From a virus, in the IMG/VR virus record IMGVR_UViG_3300023174_000327, positions 1 through 40,274 of that record: a stretch of 40,274 nt of DNA; one strand, 5' to 3'. The position numbers and the translations under genes were made by a program. Positions within the stretch are counted from its first letter, which is position 1. Each line of letters begins with the position of its first letter. The notes below the pieces were generated by a model, which ran no database searches, had not been told where the DNA came from, and was given only the letters and a program-made list of their open reading frames with translations. Positions 1 to 8,522 of the stretch are shown one piece after another.

Positions 1-384
1 GGTGATAAAAGCGATAATCTTGATGGCGTTTCAGGTGCTGGTCTGCCAACAATTAGCAAAAGATTAAATCAGCTAAAAGAAGAAAAAAGCATGATGCTTA
101 ATGAATTATTTGAGTATTGCGCTTCGGTGGATTCTGATGTAAAGTTTTACAAGAACATTTGTGAAAATCAGGTTTTGATCGAACAGAATTACAAACTTAT
201 GCAATTATATTCGCCAAGTATTTCTGTTCAAGATTCACAAAAGATTGATTATGCATTAGAAAATAGTGAGTGTACTTTCCATAAAACAGATATTGTTAAG
301 ATGATGTTAAAAGATGGATTTGGACAAAATAACTGGGAAGAACTTTTTATTCAGATGCAAAAGATAGTGCTTGAAAACTGCTAA
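1..384 (+). CDS. 5'-3' exonuclease / flap nuclease, C-terminal part (5' truncated)
   Basis: The reading frame is open from base 1 and runs through to the stop at 382-384, so the gene starts before the window; the Met codons at 91 and 94 are internal. The first residues read GDKSDNLDGVSGAGLPTISK, which fits the helix-3-turn-helix motif (GDxSDNxxGVxGxG) of the FEN/T4 RNase H/5'-nuclease family that removes RNA primers and flaps. The nuclease core with its acidic metal ligands lies outside the window. Position directly upstream of a replicative helicase fits a replication role. Family assignment is fairly secure from this motif; the exact subtype is not. Confidence 0.75.
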   Translation, partial: GDKSDNLDGVSGAGLPTISKRLNQLKEEKSMMLNELFEYCASVDSDVKFYKNICENQVLIEQNYKLMQLYSPSISVQDSQKIDYALENSECTFHKTDIVKMMLKDGFGQNNWEELFIQMQKIVLENC

Positions 385-422
385 CTAAGCAGAGTATCGT
401 ATATGTACCTACTGAGGAAAAT

Positions 423-1805
423 ATGAGCGACTTTTTGAAGGACAATGTTTCATTTGAGCGGTACGGAAAAACATTCCAAGAAAATCTTGTACAATTAATG
501 TTGGATGATCGTAGCTTCTGTGACCAAATATCAGAAGTTATGGATACAAATTTCTTTGAATTAAAATATCTACGTGTCTTCGTAGATAAGATATTTGATT
601 ATCGTAAGAAATATGGCACACATCCATCAAGAGATACAATTACAACAATTCTTAGAAGTGATCTAGACAAAGAGAATGATCTTCTGCAAAAGCAGGTTCG
701 TGAATATTATGCTCGTATTTCATCTAATGAATTTAGTCTAGATGGCGAGCAACACATCAAAGATATTTCTCTTGATTTCTGTCGCAAACAGAAGCTGAAG
801 GAGGCAATGATTAAGAGCGTTAGTCTAATTCAGAACTCATCTTATGATGAGATTTCAAAAATTATCAATGACGCACTCAAGCTAGGAACAGATAACAATC
901 ACGGTTATGACTTTATTCTTGACTTTGAAAAGCGATTTGAATTGAAAGCACGCAATCCCATTTCTACAGGATGGGAATTAATTGATAATATTTCCAAGGG
1001 TGGTCTTGGACGTGGTGAATTAGGTGTTGTAATCGCTCCTACGGGCGCTGGTAAGTCCATGGCACTCGTTCACCTTGGAGCTATGGCATTACAAGCAGGA
1101 TTGAACGTAGTGCATTATACGCTTGAATTGCAGGATAAGGTTGTTGCGTTACGATACGATTCCTGTATTACAGGTATTTCCCTAACGGACGTTAAAGAGC
1201 AAAAGGATATTGTTTGGAATAATGTAAAGGATGTTAAGGGTAAACTTATTATCAAAGAATACCCAACAAAGTCAGCCTCTACCAACACTATTAAGAATCA
1301 TCTTGAGAAGTTAAAGCGTAAGGATTTTCGTATTGATATGGTCATTGTTGACTATGGCGACCTAATTAGACCTATTAATGCACAAAAGGAGAAACGTATT
1401 GAGCTTGAGAGCATCTATGAGGAATTGCGAGGATTAGCACAGGTATATCAATGTTCCCTATGGACAGCATCACAAACAAATCGCTCTGGGTTAAATGCAG
1501 AAGTGATTACCATGGAAAGTATCAGCGAAGCATTTAATAAGTGCTTTGTTGCTGATTTCATCTTTACCATCTCCAGAACTATTAAAGATAAAAATATGAA
1601 CGAAGGAAGATTGTTTGTAGCTAAGAACCGCAATGGACCAGATGGTTTAGTATTCCCAATTTTTATGGATACAAGTAATGTAAAAATTAAAGTACTTTCT
1701 CAAAGCACTGAAAGTGCAACGGAAATAATTGAAAAGGCAACAAAGAAGCAAGAAGAAAATTTGAAGCAAAAGTATAAGAATTATAAGAAAGAAAAGAAAG
1801 GCTAA
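423..1805 (+). CDS. DnaB-family replicative helicase (T4 gp41-like)
   Basis: 460 residues, close to T4 gp41. The N-terminal ~150 residues are helical. The RecA-like core has a Walker A (APTGAGKS, about residues 205-212), a Walker B-like strand ending VIVDYGDLI, and a following SLWTASQTNRSG segment that matches the DnaB motif H3. A lysine-rich tail closes the protein. It should form the hexameric 5'-3' helicase at the fork. A GAGGAAA ribosome site sits just before ATG 423. The neighbouring nuclease, thioredoxin and RNR make this a replication/precursor block. Distinctive is that the polymerase in this genome (11834) is family C rather than the family B enzyme of T4. Confidence 0.93.
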   Translation: MSDFLKDNVSFERYGKTFQENLVQLMLDDRSFCDQISEVMDTNFFELKYLRVFVDKIFDYRKKYGTHPSRDTITTILRSDLDKENDLLQKQVREYYARISSNEFSLDGEQHIKDISLDFCRKQKLKEAMIKSVSLIQNSSYDEISKIINDALKLGTDNNHGYDFILDFEKRFELKARNPISTGWELIDNISKGGLGRGELGVVIAPTGAGKSMALVHLGAMALQAGLNVVHYTLELQDKVVALRYDSCITGISLTDVKEQKDIVWNNVKDVKGKLIIKEYPTKSASTNTIKNHLEKLKRKDFRIDMVIVDYGDLIRPINAQKEKRIELESIYEELRGLAQVYQCSLWTASQTNRSGLNAEVITMESISEAFNKCFVADFIFTISRTIKDKNMNEGRLFVAKNRNGPDGLVFPIFMDTSNVKIKVLSQSTESATEIIEKATKKQEENLKQKYKNYKKEKKG

Positions 1806-1808
1806 TAT

Positions 1809-2123
1809 ATGAAATTTATAGATTTTGCATTTAAATTATTTGGATATCGAAAAAGACTAGTAGTAACCGGTTCTAAAGATGCTGTTTTAGCAGGAACAGA
1901 AAAACCAGTAAAAAAATATATTAAAGTGCATAAGCCAATATTTGGATTAGTGTTTTTTAATGCTTTAAATATGTTTACTGATTGGTACCGTACTAAATTT
2001 CTTGGTTTCCAATTTAGTATCGGAAAAACTGCTGCCCAATTTGCAGTTAAAAATCCGATGAATAAACACATGAAAATTGGATATATAGAAGCACCAGAAT
2101 ATAATCTAAAGAAGGAAGAATAA
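1809..2123 (+). CDS. hypothetical protein, 104 aa
   Basis: I do not recognise a family. The protein is basic, with an aromatic hydrophobic stretch in the middle (about residues 44-62, FGLVFFNALNMFTDWY) that could be a membrane-associated segment but is broken by polar residues. It lies 3 bases after the helicase stop and 1 base before the thioredoxin start, so it is translated within the same operon. Co-linearity is the main support for it being real; a role in DNA or nucleotide metabolism would be only guilt by association. Confidence 0.7.
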   Translation: MKFIDFAFKLFGYRKRLVVTGSKDAVLAGTEKPVKKYIKVHKPIFGLVFFNALNMFTDWYRTKFLGFQFSIGKTAAQFAVKNPMNKHMKIGYIEAPEYNLKKEE

Positions 2124-2124
2124 A

Positions 2125-2379
2125 ATGAAAAAAGTCATAATGTTTTCAGCTAGTTGGTGCCAACCTTGTAAATTAACAAAGCCAATATTTAACGCTTTAA
2201 AGGAAGAAATAAAAGATGTTAGTATGGAAGTGGTAGATGTTAATGAACAAGAGGCATTAGCGCACGAATATGATATTCGTGCTGTTCCAACTTTCGTACT
2301 ATTTAATGGCGAAGAAGAAGTTGCTCGTATGAGCGGTGGAGCAAGCGCAGAAAAATTAAAAGCATTTATAAATCAATAA
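2125..2379 (+). CDS. thioredoxin / glutaredoxin-like redox protein
   Basis: 84 residues with the thioredoxin-fold signature: active site SASWCQPCK (Cys12 and Cys15) after a first beta strand, and the cis-proline loop AVPTFVLF around residues 58-65. It is shorter than E. coli thioredoxin (about 108 aa), lacking the first helix, as is common for phage versions. It lies 13 bases upstream of the ribonucleotide reductase, whose C-terminal cysteine pair needs such a dithiol donor, so the two are a likely functional pair. A GAAGGAAG ribosome site precedes ATG 2125. Confidence 0.92.
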   Translation: MKKVIMFSASWCQPCKLTKPIFNALKEEIKDVSMEVVDVNEQEALAHEYDIRAVPTFVLFNGEEEVARMSGGASAEKLKAFINQ

Positions 2380-2392
2380 AGGAAATAACAAA

Positions 2393-4255
2393 ATGTCAAA
2401 CTGGTCCAACCTTGCAAAAGTAGTATATAAGCGTACATATGCTCGTAAAGATTCTGGTCAATTAGAAAATTGGGCAGATACAGTTGAACGTGTAATTGCC
2501 GGAAATGTTCAAGGGCATAATGTAACTCAGCAGGAAATTGAGCGTTTACGATATTATTTGATGAATCGCAAGGCAGGACCAGCTGGACGTGGTTGGTGGT
2601 ATAGTGGCGCTCCAAGTCATAAAAAACTTGGAGGTGTTGCTCTTAATAACTGCTGGTTCGTAGCCGGTGATGAGTGGAATAATTTTGTATTAGCACAAGA
2701 TTTGCTAATGCTTGGCGGTGGTGTAGGTATGAGCGTTGAACACCGCTTTGTTTCAAAGTTGCCAAGATTAAAGAAAGATGTAAATATTGTTAGCCGTGAA
2801 ACAAAAGATGCCGACTTTATCGTTCCAGATTCCCGTGAAGGTTGGAATGAATTAACTCGTAGAGTATTAGAAGCTTATTTTGTAACTGGTAAGTCTTTCT
2901 CCTACTCTACTGTTTGTATTCGTGCTGCTGGCGAACCTATCAAGGGTTTCGGTGGAGTATCTAGTGGACCAAAGCCATTAGTAACTTATATTGATAAATT
3001 GGTAACATTATTAAAGTCTCGGGAAGGTCGTCATTTACGCCCTATTGATGCAGCAGATATTCTTTGTTCAATTGGCGAAATGGTTGTAAGTGGAAACGTT
3101 CGTCGTTCAGCTATTATTATACTTGGTGATCCTTGGGATAAGGAGTATCTAAAAGCGAAGCGTTGGGATTTGGGAAATATTCCAACACAACGTGCAATGG
3201 CTAATTTCTCTGTAGTTGTAGATGATACAGAAGATTTACATCCACTATTTTGGAAAACATACGAACAAGGCGAACCATATGGTATCGTCAACCGTAAAAA
3301 CATACAAAAGTTTGGTCGCATGGGAGAACTAAAAGCTGATAGTGCCATCGGTGTAAACCCATGTGCTGAAGCTACTTTAGAAGATGGCGAGCCATGTAAT
3401 CTTCAAGAGATTGCCCTTCCTAATCTTTTAAATGAAAATGAATTTATTGAAGCTGCTCGTCTTATGCATCGTTGGGGTAAGCGGGTAACAATGGAAAATT
3501 ATCATCAACCAAAATGCGATTCGGTTGTAAAGCGTAATCGTAGAATCGGTACTGGTATCACAGGCTGCTTACAAAGCGATCTCTTTAATCCCGATTCATT
3601 AGATCGTGCTTATGCTGCTATTCAACAGGAGAACCGCGACTATTCTAAAGAGCTAGGAATCCCAGAAAGCATCCGTACTACTGTTATTAAACCCAGTGGT
3701 ACTATTAGTAAAGTTATGGATTGCTACGAAGGCGTCCATCCAGCATATTCACGTTATATCATTCAACGTGTACGCTTTGCTGGGAATGATCCTTTACTAC
3801 CACTATTGCGTGAAGCAGGACACTATATGGAGCCAACTGTACGTTTTGATGGTACATTAGACCATAATACACAAGTAGTTGATTTCTATGTTGCAGCACC
3901 AGATAATGCTCCCGTAGCCGATGAAGATTGGACAACGTGGAAGCAACTAGATGTAGTTAAAATGGCGCAACGTTTTTGGGCAGACCAAGCCGTTTCAGTT
4001 ACTGTATATTATAAACAAAATGAAATTGAAGAATTGAAAGGTTGGTTAAAAGAAAACCTTAAATATCTTAAAACCATTTCTTTCCTTTGTCACAGCGAAC
4101 ATGGTTTCAAGCAAGCGCCAAAAGAAAAGATTAGCAAAGAACAATATGAAAAGTTATCTGCTAAAATTAAACCAATTAATATTGATAACGGTATTGGTGA
4201 TGGTGATTTATTAAGTTCTCTTGAATGTGAAGGCGGCGCTTGTCCAATTAAATAA
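2393..4255 (+). CDS. nrdJ: adenosylcobalamin-dependent (class II, monomeric) ribonucleotide reductase
   Basis: 620 residues resembling the monomeric class II enzyme typified by Lactobacillus RTPR, reducing ribonucleotides to deoxyribonucleotides with a B12-derived radical. Visible features: active-site Cys87 in NNCWFV; the loop NPCAEATLEDGEPCNLQEI with Asn322, Cys324 and Glu326 of the NPCxE signature and a second Cys335; and a C-terminal CEGGACPIK tail (Cys612/Cys617), the shuttle thiols re-reduced by thioredoxin. No separate small subunit or glycyl-radical motif is seen, which argues against classes I and III. It is 70-120 residues shorter than typical RTPR, so the allosteric region may be reduced. 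The thioredoxin gene lies immediately upstream. Activity would need host or environmental cobalamin. Confidence 0.93.
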   Translation: MSNWSNLAKVVYKRTYARKDSGQLENWADTVERVIAGNVQGHNVTQQEIERLRYYLMNRKAGPAGRGWWYSGAPSHKKLGGVALNNCWFVAGDEWNNFVLAQDLLMLGGGVGMSVEHRFVSKLPRLKKDVNIVSRETKDADFIVPDSREGWNELTRRVLEAYFVTGKSFSYSTVCIRAAGEPIKGFGGVSSGPKPLVTYIDKLVTLLKSREGRHLRPIDAADILCSIGEMVVSGNVRRSAIIILGDPWDKEYLKAKRWDLGNIPTQRAMANFSVVVDDTEDLHPLFWKTYEQGEPYGIVNRKNIQKFGRMGELKADSAIGVNPCAEATLEDGEPCNLQEIALPNLLNENEFIEAARLMHRWGKRVTMENYHQPKCDSVVKRNRRIGTGITGCLQSDLFNPDSLDRAYAAIQQENRDYSKELGIPESIRTTVIKPSGTISKVMDCYEGVHPAYSRYIIQRVRFAGNDPLLPLLREAGHYMEPTVRFDGTLDHNTQVVDFYVAAPDNAPVADEDWTTWKQLDVVKMAQRFWADQAVSVTVYYKQNEIEELKGWLKENLKYLKTISFLCHSEHGFKQAPKEKISKEQYEKLSAKIKPINIDNGIGDGDLLSSLECEGGACPIK

Positions 4256-4270
4256 AAAAATATAGACAAT

Positions 4271-4313
4271 ATGATCCTTAAAATACTATTTATTGTAGTA
4301 TTTTAAGGATCAT
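4271..4313 (+). repeat. perfect 18-bp inverted repeat with 7-nt loop
   Basis: Bases 4271-4288 (ATGATCCTTAAAATACTA) are perfectly complementary to 4296-4313, with loop TTTATTG. No T-tract follows, so it is not a standard intrinsic terminator. It lies between the RNR stop and the leader-protein gene at 4327 and contains one copy of the ACTATTTA motif (4285-4292). It could be an RNA-stabilising or processing hairpin, or a dyad binding site overlapping a promoter. Confidence 0.85.
4285..4292 (+). promoter_or_regulatory. ACTATTTA motif (candidate late-gene control element)
   Basis: One of six ACTATTTA copies found in the short gaps ahead of virion-like genes (others at 16459, 19342, 28233, 29141 and 30583). 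It sits 35 bases before ATG 4327, within the 4271-4313 hairpin. TTGGAGAAA provides the ribosome site. Promoter function is inferred from recurrence only. Confidence 0.45.
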
Positions 4314-4326
4314 ACTTGGAGAAAAT

Positions 4327-4779
4327 ATGAAAATATCAAGTTCTTATTTAAAACAGATTATTAAAGAAGAAATATCTAAAGTAGTTGAAGCATATCCTCA
4401 AGGTAAAAAAGTAATAGGACGAGATAGAAAAGGTGAACCACTTAGATTGGGTGATATAGTAGTTGTAGATAGACCACAAGACTCAGATGTAAGATATGGT
4501 AGAGTAGATCAACCACCAATTGGAGGCGAAGGTCCATTTAAGGGAGAAATATTAATTAACTTCCATTTCATACCAACTGATAAAATGAATGATGATGCAA
4601 TACCACCACAAAAGGTTGTAGTTAATCCACAATATTTAACTAAATTACCTGATGATGTTAATAAAGCAAAATTATTAAAACATCTTATAGCTAGACAAGA
4701 AAAAAATAGAATAGAACACGGCCATGAAGATGATTTTGAAAGACAATTTAAAAGAGTCGAAGATGGTTCTGAATTTTAA
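4327..4779 (+). CDS. leader-bearing protein with SH3-like domain, 150 aa
   Basis: Begins with MKISSSYLKQIIKEEISKV, a copy of the leader found on several unrelated proteins here (4786, 16485, 20346, 34559). After it comes a beta-rich region (about 30-110) starting LRLGDIVVVDRP, which resembles the small SH3-like barrels elsewhere in the window, and a charged helical tail (LIARQEKNRIEHGHEDDFERQF). I do not recognise the family. The leader resembles in style the T4 capsid-targeting sequences that are cut after Glu by prohead protease, so a virion-internal protein is possible. Preceded by an ACTATTTA motif and hairpin. Confidence 0.75.
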   Translation: MKISSSYLKQIIKEEISKVVEAYPQGKKVIGRDRKGEPLRLGDIVVVDRPQDSDVRYGRVDQPPIGGEGPFKGEILINFHFIPTDKMNDDAIPPQKVVVNPQYLTKLPDDVNKAKLLKHLIARQEKNRIEHGHEDDFERQFKRVEDGSEF

Positions 4780-4785
4780 AATTCT

Positions 4786-5391
4786 ATGAAAATTAATAAA
4801 AATTATTTAAAACAAATAATTTTAGAGGAATTAACCTCCATTAAAGGTGGTGGACAGGGAAGTGGAATGGCGATAGGTAAATTATCGTCTATTGATGATG
4901 ATGCACATCAAGATTTAGAAATTGATAAAAATGTTATTAAAGATTTACAATTTTATTTTGATGATTTTAAAAGAAAAGTAGATTTAAAAGATATTAAATA
5001 TTCTGATGTTAGATCGCTATTTAAAAAAATAGCTAATGTTTTAGATGCTTACGATAATAAACAAACGGATGAAGAAAAACAAAAATTTAGTAAAACATTT
5101 GTTAATATGTTTTTAATTAAAAATAATATTAAATTTCCAAAATCTAAAGATGGATATTTTTATGGATACTCCGATTTAGATTCAAGAAAAGAAGAAATTA
5201 TTAATATCAGCAATACAGTTAGATCTTTTATGGGTAATTTATTATTATTTCAATTTTATAGTTTAGATGACGCAAAAAAAATATTAGATAAAGCAGGTAT
5301 AGAGCATTTAGGCGATCATAAAAAAGCATTAAAATTAGGAAAATTTATTAGCGTATCAGATCCTAAATACATGACTCATAACAAAGATTAA
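4786..5391 (+). CDS. leader-bearing hypothetical protein, 201 aa
   Basis: Starts with the shared leader MKINKNYLKQIILEEL, then a Gly-rich linker (KGGGQGSGMAIG) and a largely helical, Lys/Asp-rich body. No known family is recognised. It lies 6 bases after the previous leader gene, with no strong ribosome site, so translation is probably coupled. The sharp break between conserved leader and Gly linker suggests the leader is a separable signal. A terminator/promoter unit follows at 5399-5453. Confidence 0.75.
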   Translation: MKINKNYLKQIILEELTSIKGGGQGSGMAIGKLSSIDDDAHQDLEIDKNVIKDLQFYFDDFKRKVDLKDIKYSDVRSLFKKIANVLDAYDNKQTDEEKQKFSKTFVNMFLIKNNIKFPKSKDGYFYGYSDLDSRKEEIINISNTVRSFMGNLLLFQFYSLDDAKKILDKAGIEHLGDHKKALKLGKFISVSDPKYMTHNKD

Positions 5392-5398
5392 TAAACAC

Positions 5399-5427
5399 TT
5401 TACAACAAATATAAGCCATGCTACATT
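5399..5427 (+). promoter_or_regulatory. sigma70-like promoter overlapping a terminator hairpin
   Basis: TTTACA (5399-5404), a 17-base spacer, then TACATT (5422-5427; 4 of 6 consensus bases). The -10 box straddles the hairpin left arm and loop of the terminator at 5414-5453, and the expected start (about 5434) is at the first base of the right arm. It would drive the small genes at 5466 onward and GroES/ThyX. Weaker than the matching units at 20638 and 38320. Confidence 0.5.
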
Positions 5428-5453
5428 ATATTTAGTAGCATGGTTTTTGTTTA
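5414..5453 (+). terminator. intrinsic terminator after 5391
   Basis: 11-bp stem AGCCATGCTAC (5414-5424) / GTAGCATGGTT (5435-5445), with one G-T pair, a 10-nt loop and T-tract TTTTTGTTT. It ends the 4327-5391 transcript. A promoter is folded into the same sequence. Confidence 0.85.
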
Positions 5454-5465
5454 TGGAGATTTGTC

Positions 5466-5708
5466 ATGTTCAATTTAAAAGTTATTGAGAATGAATTAAC
5501 GAAACGCTCTAATCACGAAATACGTTTTTCTCATGAATCATATTACATGTCTGATGATTTCGGCTTCTATCGTAAGCTTATCGTCGATAATAGAGATTCA
5601 GGAATTAAAGTTCGTTTAGATGTGTTGCAAGAAGCAGAAGAGCATGGTAGAATTGAAGAGAAGTATCGTTACCTTCTTGGAGAAATTCAGAAAGTATCTA
5701 ACCGTTAG
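5466..5708 (+). CDS. hypothetical protein, 80 aa
   Basis: Unrecognised small, mixed alpha/beta protein with many charged residues (LDVLQEAEEHGRIEEKYRYLLGEIQKV at the end is a long amphipathic helix; shown in part only to locate it, residues 52-78). First gene after the terminator/promoter at 5399-5453, with TGGAGAT as its ribosome site, so likely an early or middle gene. No function assigned. Confidence 0.7.
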   Translation: MFNLKVIENELTKRSNHEIRFSHESYYMSDDFGFYRKLIVDNRDSGIKVRLDVLQEAEEHGRIEEKYRYLLGEIQKVSNR

Positions 5709-5716
5709 GAGAATAT

Positions 5717-5980
5717 ATGTCATACAGCGTTGATAATGTCACCGATAAGCCAAAGTCAAAGGAAGAACACATGAAGGATTTTGTCAAGAGTATGGTTTCT
5801 ATTGAACAAGCTATTCAACCATATAAGGATCAACGTAGCGATCTACGTAAGAATTATGTAGACAATGGCTGGCTCAGTAAGGATGAAATGAAGAACCTGA
5901 TGAGAGCATACCGTCTAATGAAGGATCAAACTGATTTCTCTCAACTAGAACAGACATATAACACCATTACAAAACCATAA
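5717..5980 (+). CDS. hypothetical helical protein, 87 aa
   Basis: All-helical, charged protein. The central segment (about residues 27-75: EQAIQPYKDQRSDLRKNY, then NGWLSKDEMKNLMRAYRL) has the pattern of a short coiled coil followed by a helix. This loosely recalls GapR/DUF2312-type DNA-associated proteins, but I cannot support that assignment from the sequence alone. AGGAG lies before ATG 5717. It is in the same operon as the co-chaperonin gene. Confidence 0.7.
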   Translation: MSYSVDNVTDKPKSKEEHMKDFVKSMVSIEQAIQPYKDQRSDLRKNYVDNGWLSKDEMKNLMRAYRLMKDQTDFSQLEQTYNTITKP

Positions 5981-5990
5981 AGAGGATAAC

Positions 5991-6269
5991 ATGGAATTTA
6001 GACCAAAGAATAAATATCTCTTGGTCGAACAGGTAGAAGATAAGAAGCCAGAGAGTCAAACCTCTGGCTTCATTTTGCCTGACGACTATAAAAAAGTAGA
6101 AACACACAAGCTAGTTAGATTATTGAGCGTACCGAGTGGTTCTTCATATCATGATTGTTTAGGATGTCTTGTAGTCGTTCCTACAAACATGGTTGAGGAA
6201 ATTAAGGTGCATGGCAGAGCTTATTACGTAGTGCCCGAACAAGGCGTTTATGGCGTATTTTACAACTAG
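5991..6269 (+). CDS. GroES-like co-chaperonin (T4 gp31-type)
   Basis: 92 residues matching the GroES layout: opening strand FRPKNKYLLVEQVE (GroES: IRPLxDRVxVKxxE), a mobile-loop region with a hydrophobic tip (about residues 26-34, SQTSGFILP), and a closing strand YYVVPEQGVYGVF in place of the GroES VLIMxESDIL. Sequence similarity is weak, as is typical of phage co-chaperonins. It would cap a chaperonin ring, most simply the phage GroEL encoded at 25336, to fold virion proteins. GroES and GroEL are unusually about 19 kb apart here. AGAGGA precedes ATG 5991. Confidence 0.75.
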   Translation: MEFRPKNKYLLVEQVEDKKPESQTSGFILPDDYKKVETHKLVRLLSVPSGSSYHDCLGCLVVVPTNMVEEIKVHGRAYYVVPEQGVYGVFYN

Positions 6270-6276
6270 GTGATAA

Positions 6277-6978
6277 ATGAAACACGATACGATTTATTTA
6301 TATGGTGATGATATTGGTAAGGTGGAATTAGTTGATCATGTAGGTAGCGATTTAACTATCGTTAACAGTGCGCGTGTATCTTTTGGCGTTCATAAGTCAG
6401 ATCTTGACGATAAGGATAAGAAACTAATTCGTTATCTTATTCAGCATCGCCACACATCAGTATTAGAACATTGCTTTGTTACTTTTAGAATCAAAGTACC
6501 GCTATTTATTCGCTCTCAACATCATAGACATCGCACTTGGTCATATAATGAAATTTCTCGTAGATATACAGAAGAGAATTTACAGTTTTATGAGCCAGTT
6601 ATGTTTAGAACTCAGCATAAAAGCAATCGTCAGGCAAGTAATGAAAAAGAGTTAATTGATCCTGTAGTATATGATATTGGCTCTATGAAAGCATCACAAG
6701 CTTTGAGAGATCATCACCTATCATCTGTTTCATTATACGAAAAAATGATGGAGGCTGGAATTTGTCGTGAACAAGCCCGTGGTGTATTGCCGCAAAACTT
6801 GTATACAGAATATTATGCAAGTGCAAATTTAAATAATATTCTTAAATTCATTGGCCTTCGTACTCACGAAGGAGCGCAATATGAAATACAAGTAGTTGCT
6901 AAAGCTATGTTAAAACTTCTTGAGCAATTATATCCAGAAACTCTCAAAGCATATTATGAGGTAAATAAGCATGATTAG
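6277..6978 (+). CDS. thyX: flavin-dependent thymidylate synthase ThyX
   Basis: 233 residues with the diagnostic ThyX motif RHRTWSYNEISRRY (from Arg84), matching RHRxxSxNExSxRY, which binds FAD and dUMP. The N-terminal region has the usual NSARVSFG strand and the C-terminal half ends in ThyX-like helices (GICREQARGVLP, about 160-171, supplies conserved Arg/Gln). It makes dTMP from dUMP using NADPH and methylene-tetrahydrofolate. Together with the dUTPase at 16017 it forms a thymidine supply route. Overlaps the phosphomannomutase gene by 8 bases. Confidence 0.95.
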   Translation: MKHDTIYLYGDDIGKVELVDHVGSDLTIVNSARVSFGVHKSDLDDKDKKLIRYLIQHRHTSVLEHCFVTFRIKVPLFIRSQHHRHRTWSYNEISRRYTEENLQFYEPVMFRTQHKSNRQASNEKELIDPVVYDIGSMKASQALRDHHLSSVSLYEKMMEAGICREQARGVLPQNLYTEYYASANLNNILKFIGLRTHEGAQYEIQVVAKAMLKLLEQLYPETLKAYYEVNKHD

Positions 6979-7687
6979 TTTTTTATTTGATATCGACGGA
7001 ACGCTCACACAACCAAGACAAACTATCACTCCAGAATTTGAAGAGTTCTTTTTTAATTGGATGCAAGATAGAAAAGTATTTCTCGTCACTGGTAGTGATA
7101 TGGAAAAAGTTCGTGAACAGTTAAGTGAACGTATTATTAATACATGCTCTGGTATTTTTTGCTCAATGGCAAATGAGTTCTATGTCGGTGGCAAAGAAAT
7201 ATATAAAAATAAGCTAGACTTACCAGAAGGATTTCTTTTTTGGCTAACACAACAATTTGATAAATCTCCATATCCAGTAAAGAGAACAAATAATTTTGAA
7301 TATAGAAGCGGTATGTTAAACTTCAGCGTTGCAGGAAGAAATTCAACCATTGAAGAACGTAATGCTTATAATAAATATGATATATTAACTGGAGAACGAG
7401 AAAGAATAGCAAATCAAATTAACGAAATGTATCCCGGTAAATTAGAGGCATGCGTTGGCGGTCAAATAAGTATAGATATTCAAAATGTTGGTAATAATAA
7501 AAGTCTTGCTTCTAGATGGATTCGGAATCATACTGATAACGATATAATTTTCTTTGGTGATAAAACAATGCCGGGAGGCAATGATAGAGCTATCGTAGAA
7601 GATATAATCAAGAATATGGATGAATTTAGCGGTTTTTATCAAGTAGAAGGACCACAAGACTTAAAAAGTATATTAGAGAATATCTAA
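6971..7687 (+). CDS. eukaryotic-type phosphomannomutase (HAD family)
   Basis: 238 residues, close to eukaryotic PMM (about 246). The HAD nucleophile motif is FLFDIDGTLTQPRQ (Asp7, Asp9) and the PMM signature near the C-terminus is FFGDKTMPGGNDRAI, preceded by GGQISIDI. PMM interconverts mannose-6-phosphate and mannose-1-phosphate, the step before GDP-mannose. A mannose-6-phosphate isomerase-type cupin (15272) and nucleotidyltransferase-like proteins (8506, 15612) could supply neighbouring steps. Alternative: a sugar-phosphate phosphatase of the same HAD IIB subfamily. The signature makes PMM the better call. Confidence 0.85.
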   Translation: MISFLFDIDGTLTQPRQTITPEFEEFFFNWMQDRKVFLVTGSDMEKVREQLSERIINTCSGIFCSMANEFYVGGKEIYKNKLDLPEGFLFWLTQQFDKSPYPVKRTNNFEYRSGMLNFSVAGRNSTIEERNAYNKYDILTGERERIANQINEMYPGKLEACVGGQISIDIQNVGNNKSLASRWIRNHTDNDIIFFGDKTMPGGNDRAIVEDIIKNMDEFSGFYQVEGPQDLKSILENI

Positions 7688-7688
7688 C

Positions 7689-8522
7689 ATGGATCAGCGC
7701 ACTCTTGAATTAGAATACGATAAGTTAGTTATCGGCTCTGACTTGAGTGCGCTTTCTTATGCATATGTAAGTAAAATACCATTAATATATTTAAAATTAT
7801 CCAAACCATTTAAATATGATGAAGAAGATGAATGGAAACAAAAAAGAGAGTTATGGAATAAATTATGTTTTTTGCTATCTATAAATAAATTTATTCCTTT
7901 ATCTAATAAAATAATAAATTTAAGAATAGAAGAAAATGAAATAAAATGTATAACTAAAGATTCTCTATTAGTAATAATAAAATTTAATCAACTTTATATC
8001 TTTGATGATCATAAGCTAGAAGGACTACCAAATCCAATAGGAAAAACAAATAATTATTTGCATGTCTTAGATTACTTTAATGTAAGTATGGGTTGTAATC
8101 ATGAATATAATTATTTGGTTGATAGCGATGAATTCGTAAAAAAAATAATCTTTTATAAATCTAAAAGAATACCTAAAACATTTATTAATAATAAAACTAA
8201 AGATTGTATCTCAATATCAAAAATAAAAGATACTGATATATTATTAGATGAATATTCACAAAATTATGCAAGATTAAAAACTAAAAAAATGATGTCCGAT
8301 GCTGGTATAAAAGGCGTATATGATAAAAAAGATAATTATTATCGCAAAATACAAATTGAATCTGACAGTAGAAAAATATATGAATTAGGAAAAAATATTT
8401 ATAGTAATGTATCAGATAATATAAAATTTATCTATGATGATTATAAAACAATATTATCGCAAGAATTAATTCAAGATGAATATATGGATTATATAAAAAA
8501 TATTTATGGAATTACCTTATAA
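7689..8522 (+). CDS. hypothetical protein with degenerate Rossmann-like N-terminus, 277 aa
   Basis: The N-terminus reads YDKLVIGSDLSALSYAYV, which resembles the beta-alpha-beta dinucleotide-binding start of flavoproteins (GxGxxxA) with Asp in place of a glycine, followed by a second strand IPLIYLKL. The rest is Lys/Asn/Ile-rich and unrecognised. It may be a degenerate flavin/NAD-binding protein, for example related to UDP-galactopyranose mutase-like proteins, but this is not secure. It sits between phosphomannomutase and a nucleotidyltransferase-like gene, and overlaps the latter by 17 bases. Confidence 0.6.
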   Translation: MDQRTLELEYDKLVIGSDLSALSYAYVSKIPLIYLKLSKPFKYDEEDEWKQKRELWNKLCFLLSINKFIPLSNKIINLRIEENEIKCITKDSLLVIIKFNQLYIFDDHKLEGLPNPIGKTNNYLHVLDYFNVSMGCNHEYNYLVDSDEFVKKIIFYKSKRIPKTFINNKTKDCISISKIKDTDILLDEYSQNYARLKTKKMMSDAGIKGVYDKKDNYYRKIQIESDSRKIYELGKNIYSNVSDNIKFIYDDYKTILSQELIQDEYMDYIKNIYGITL

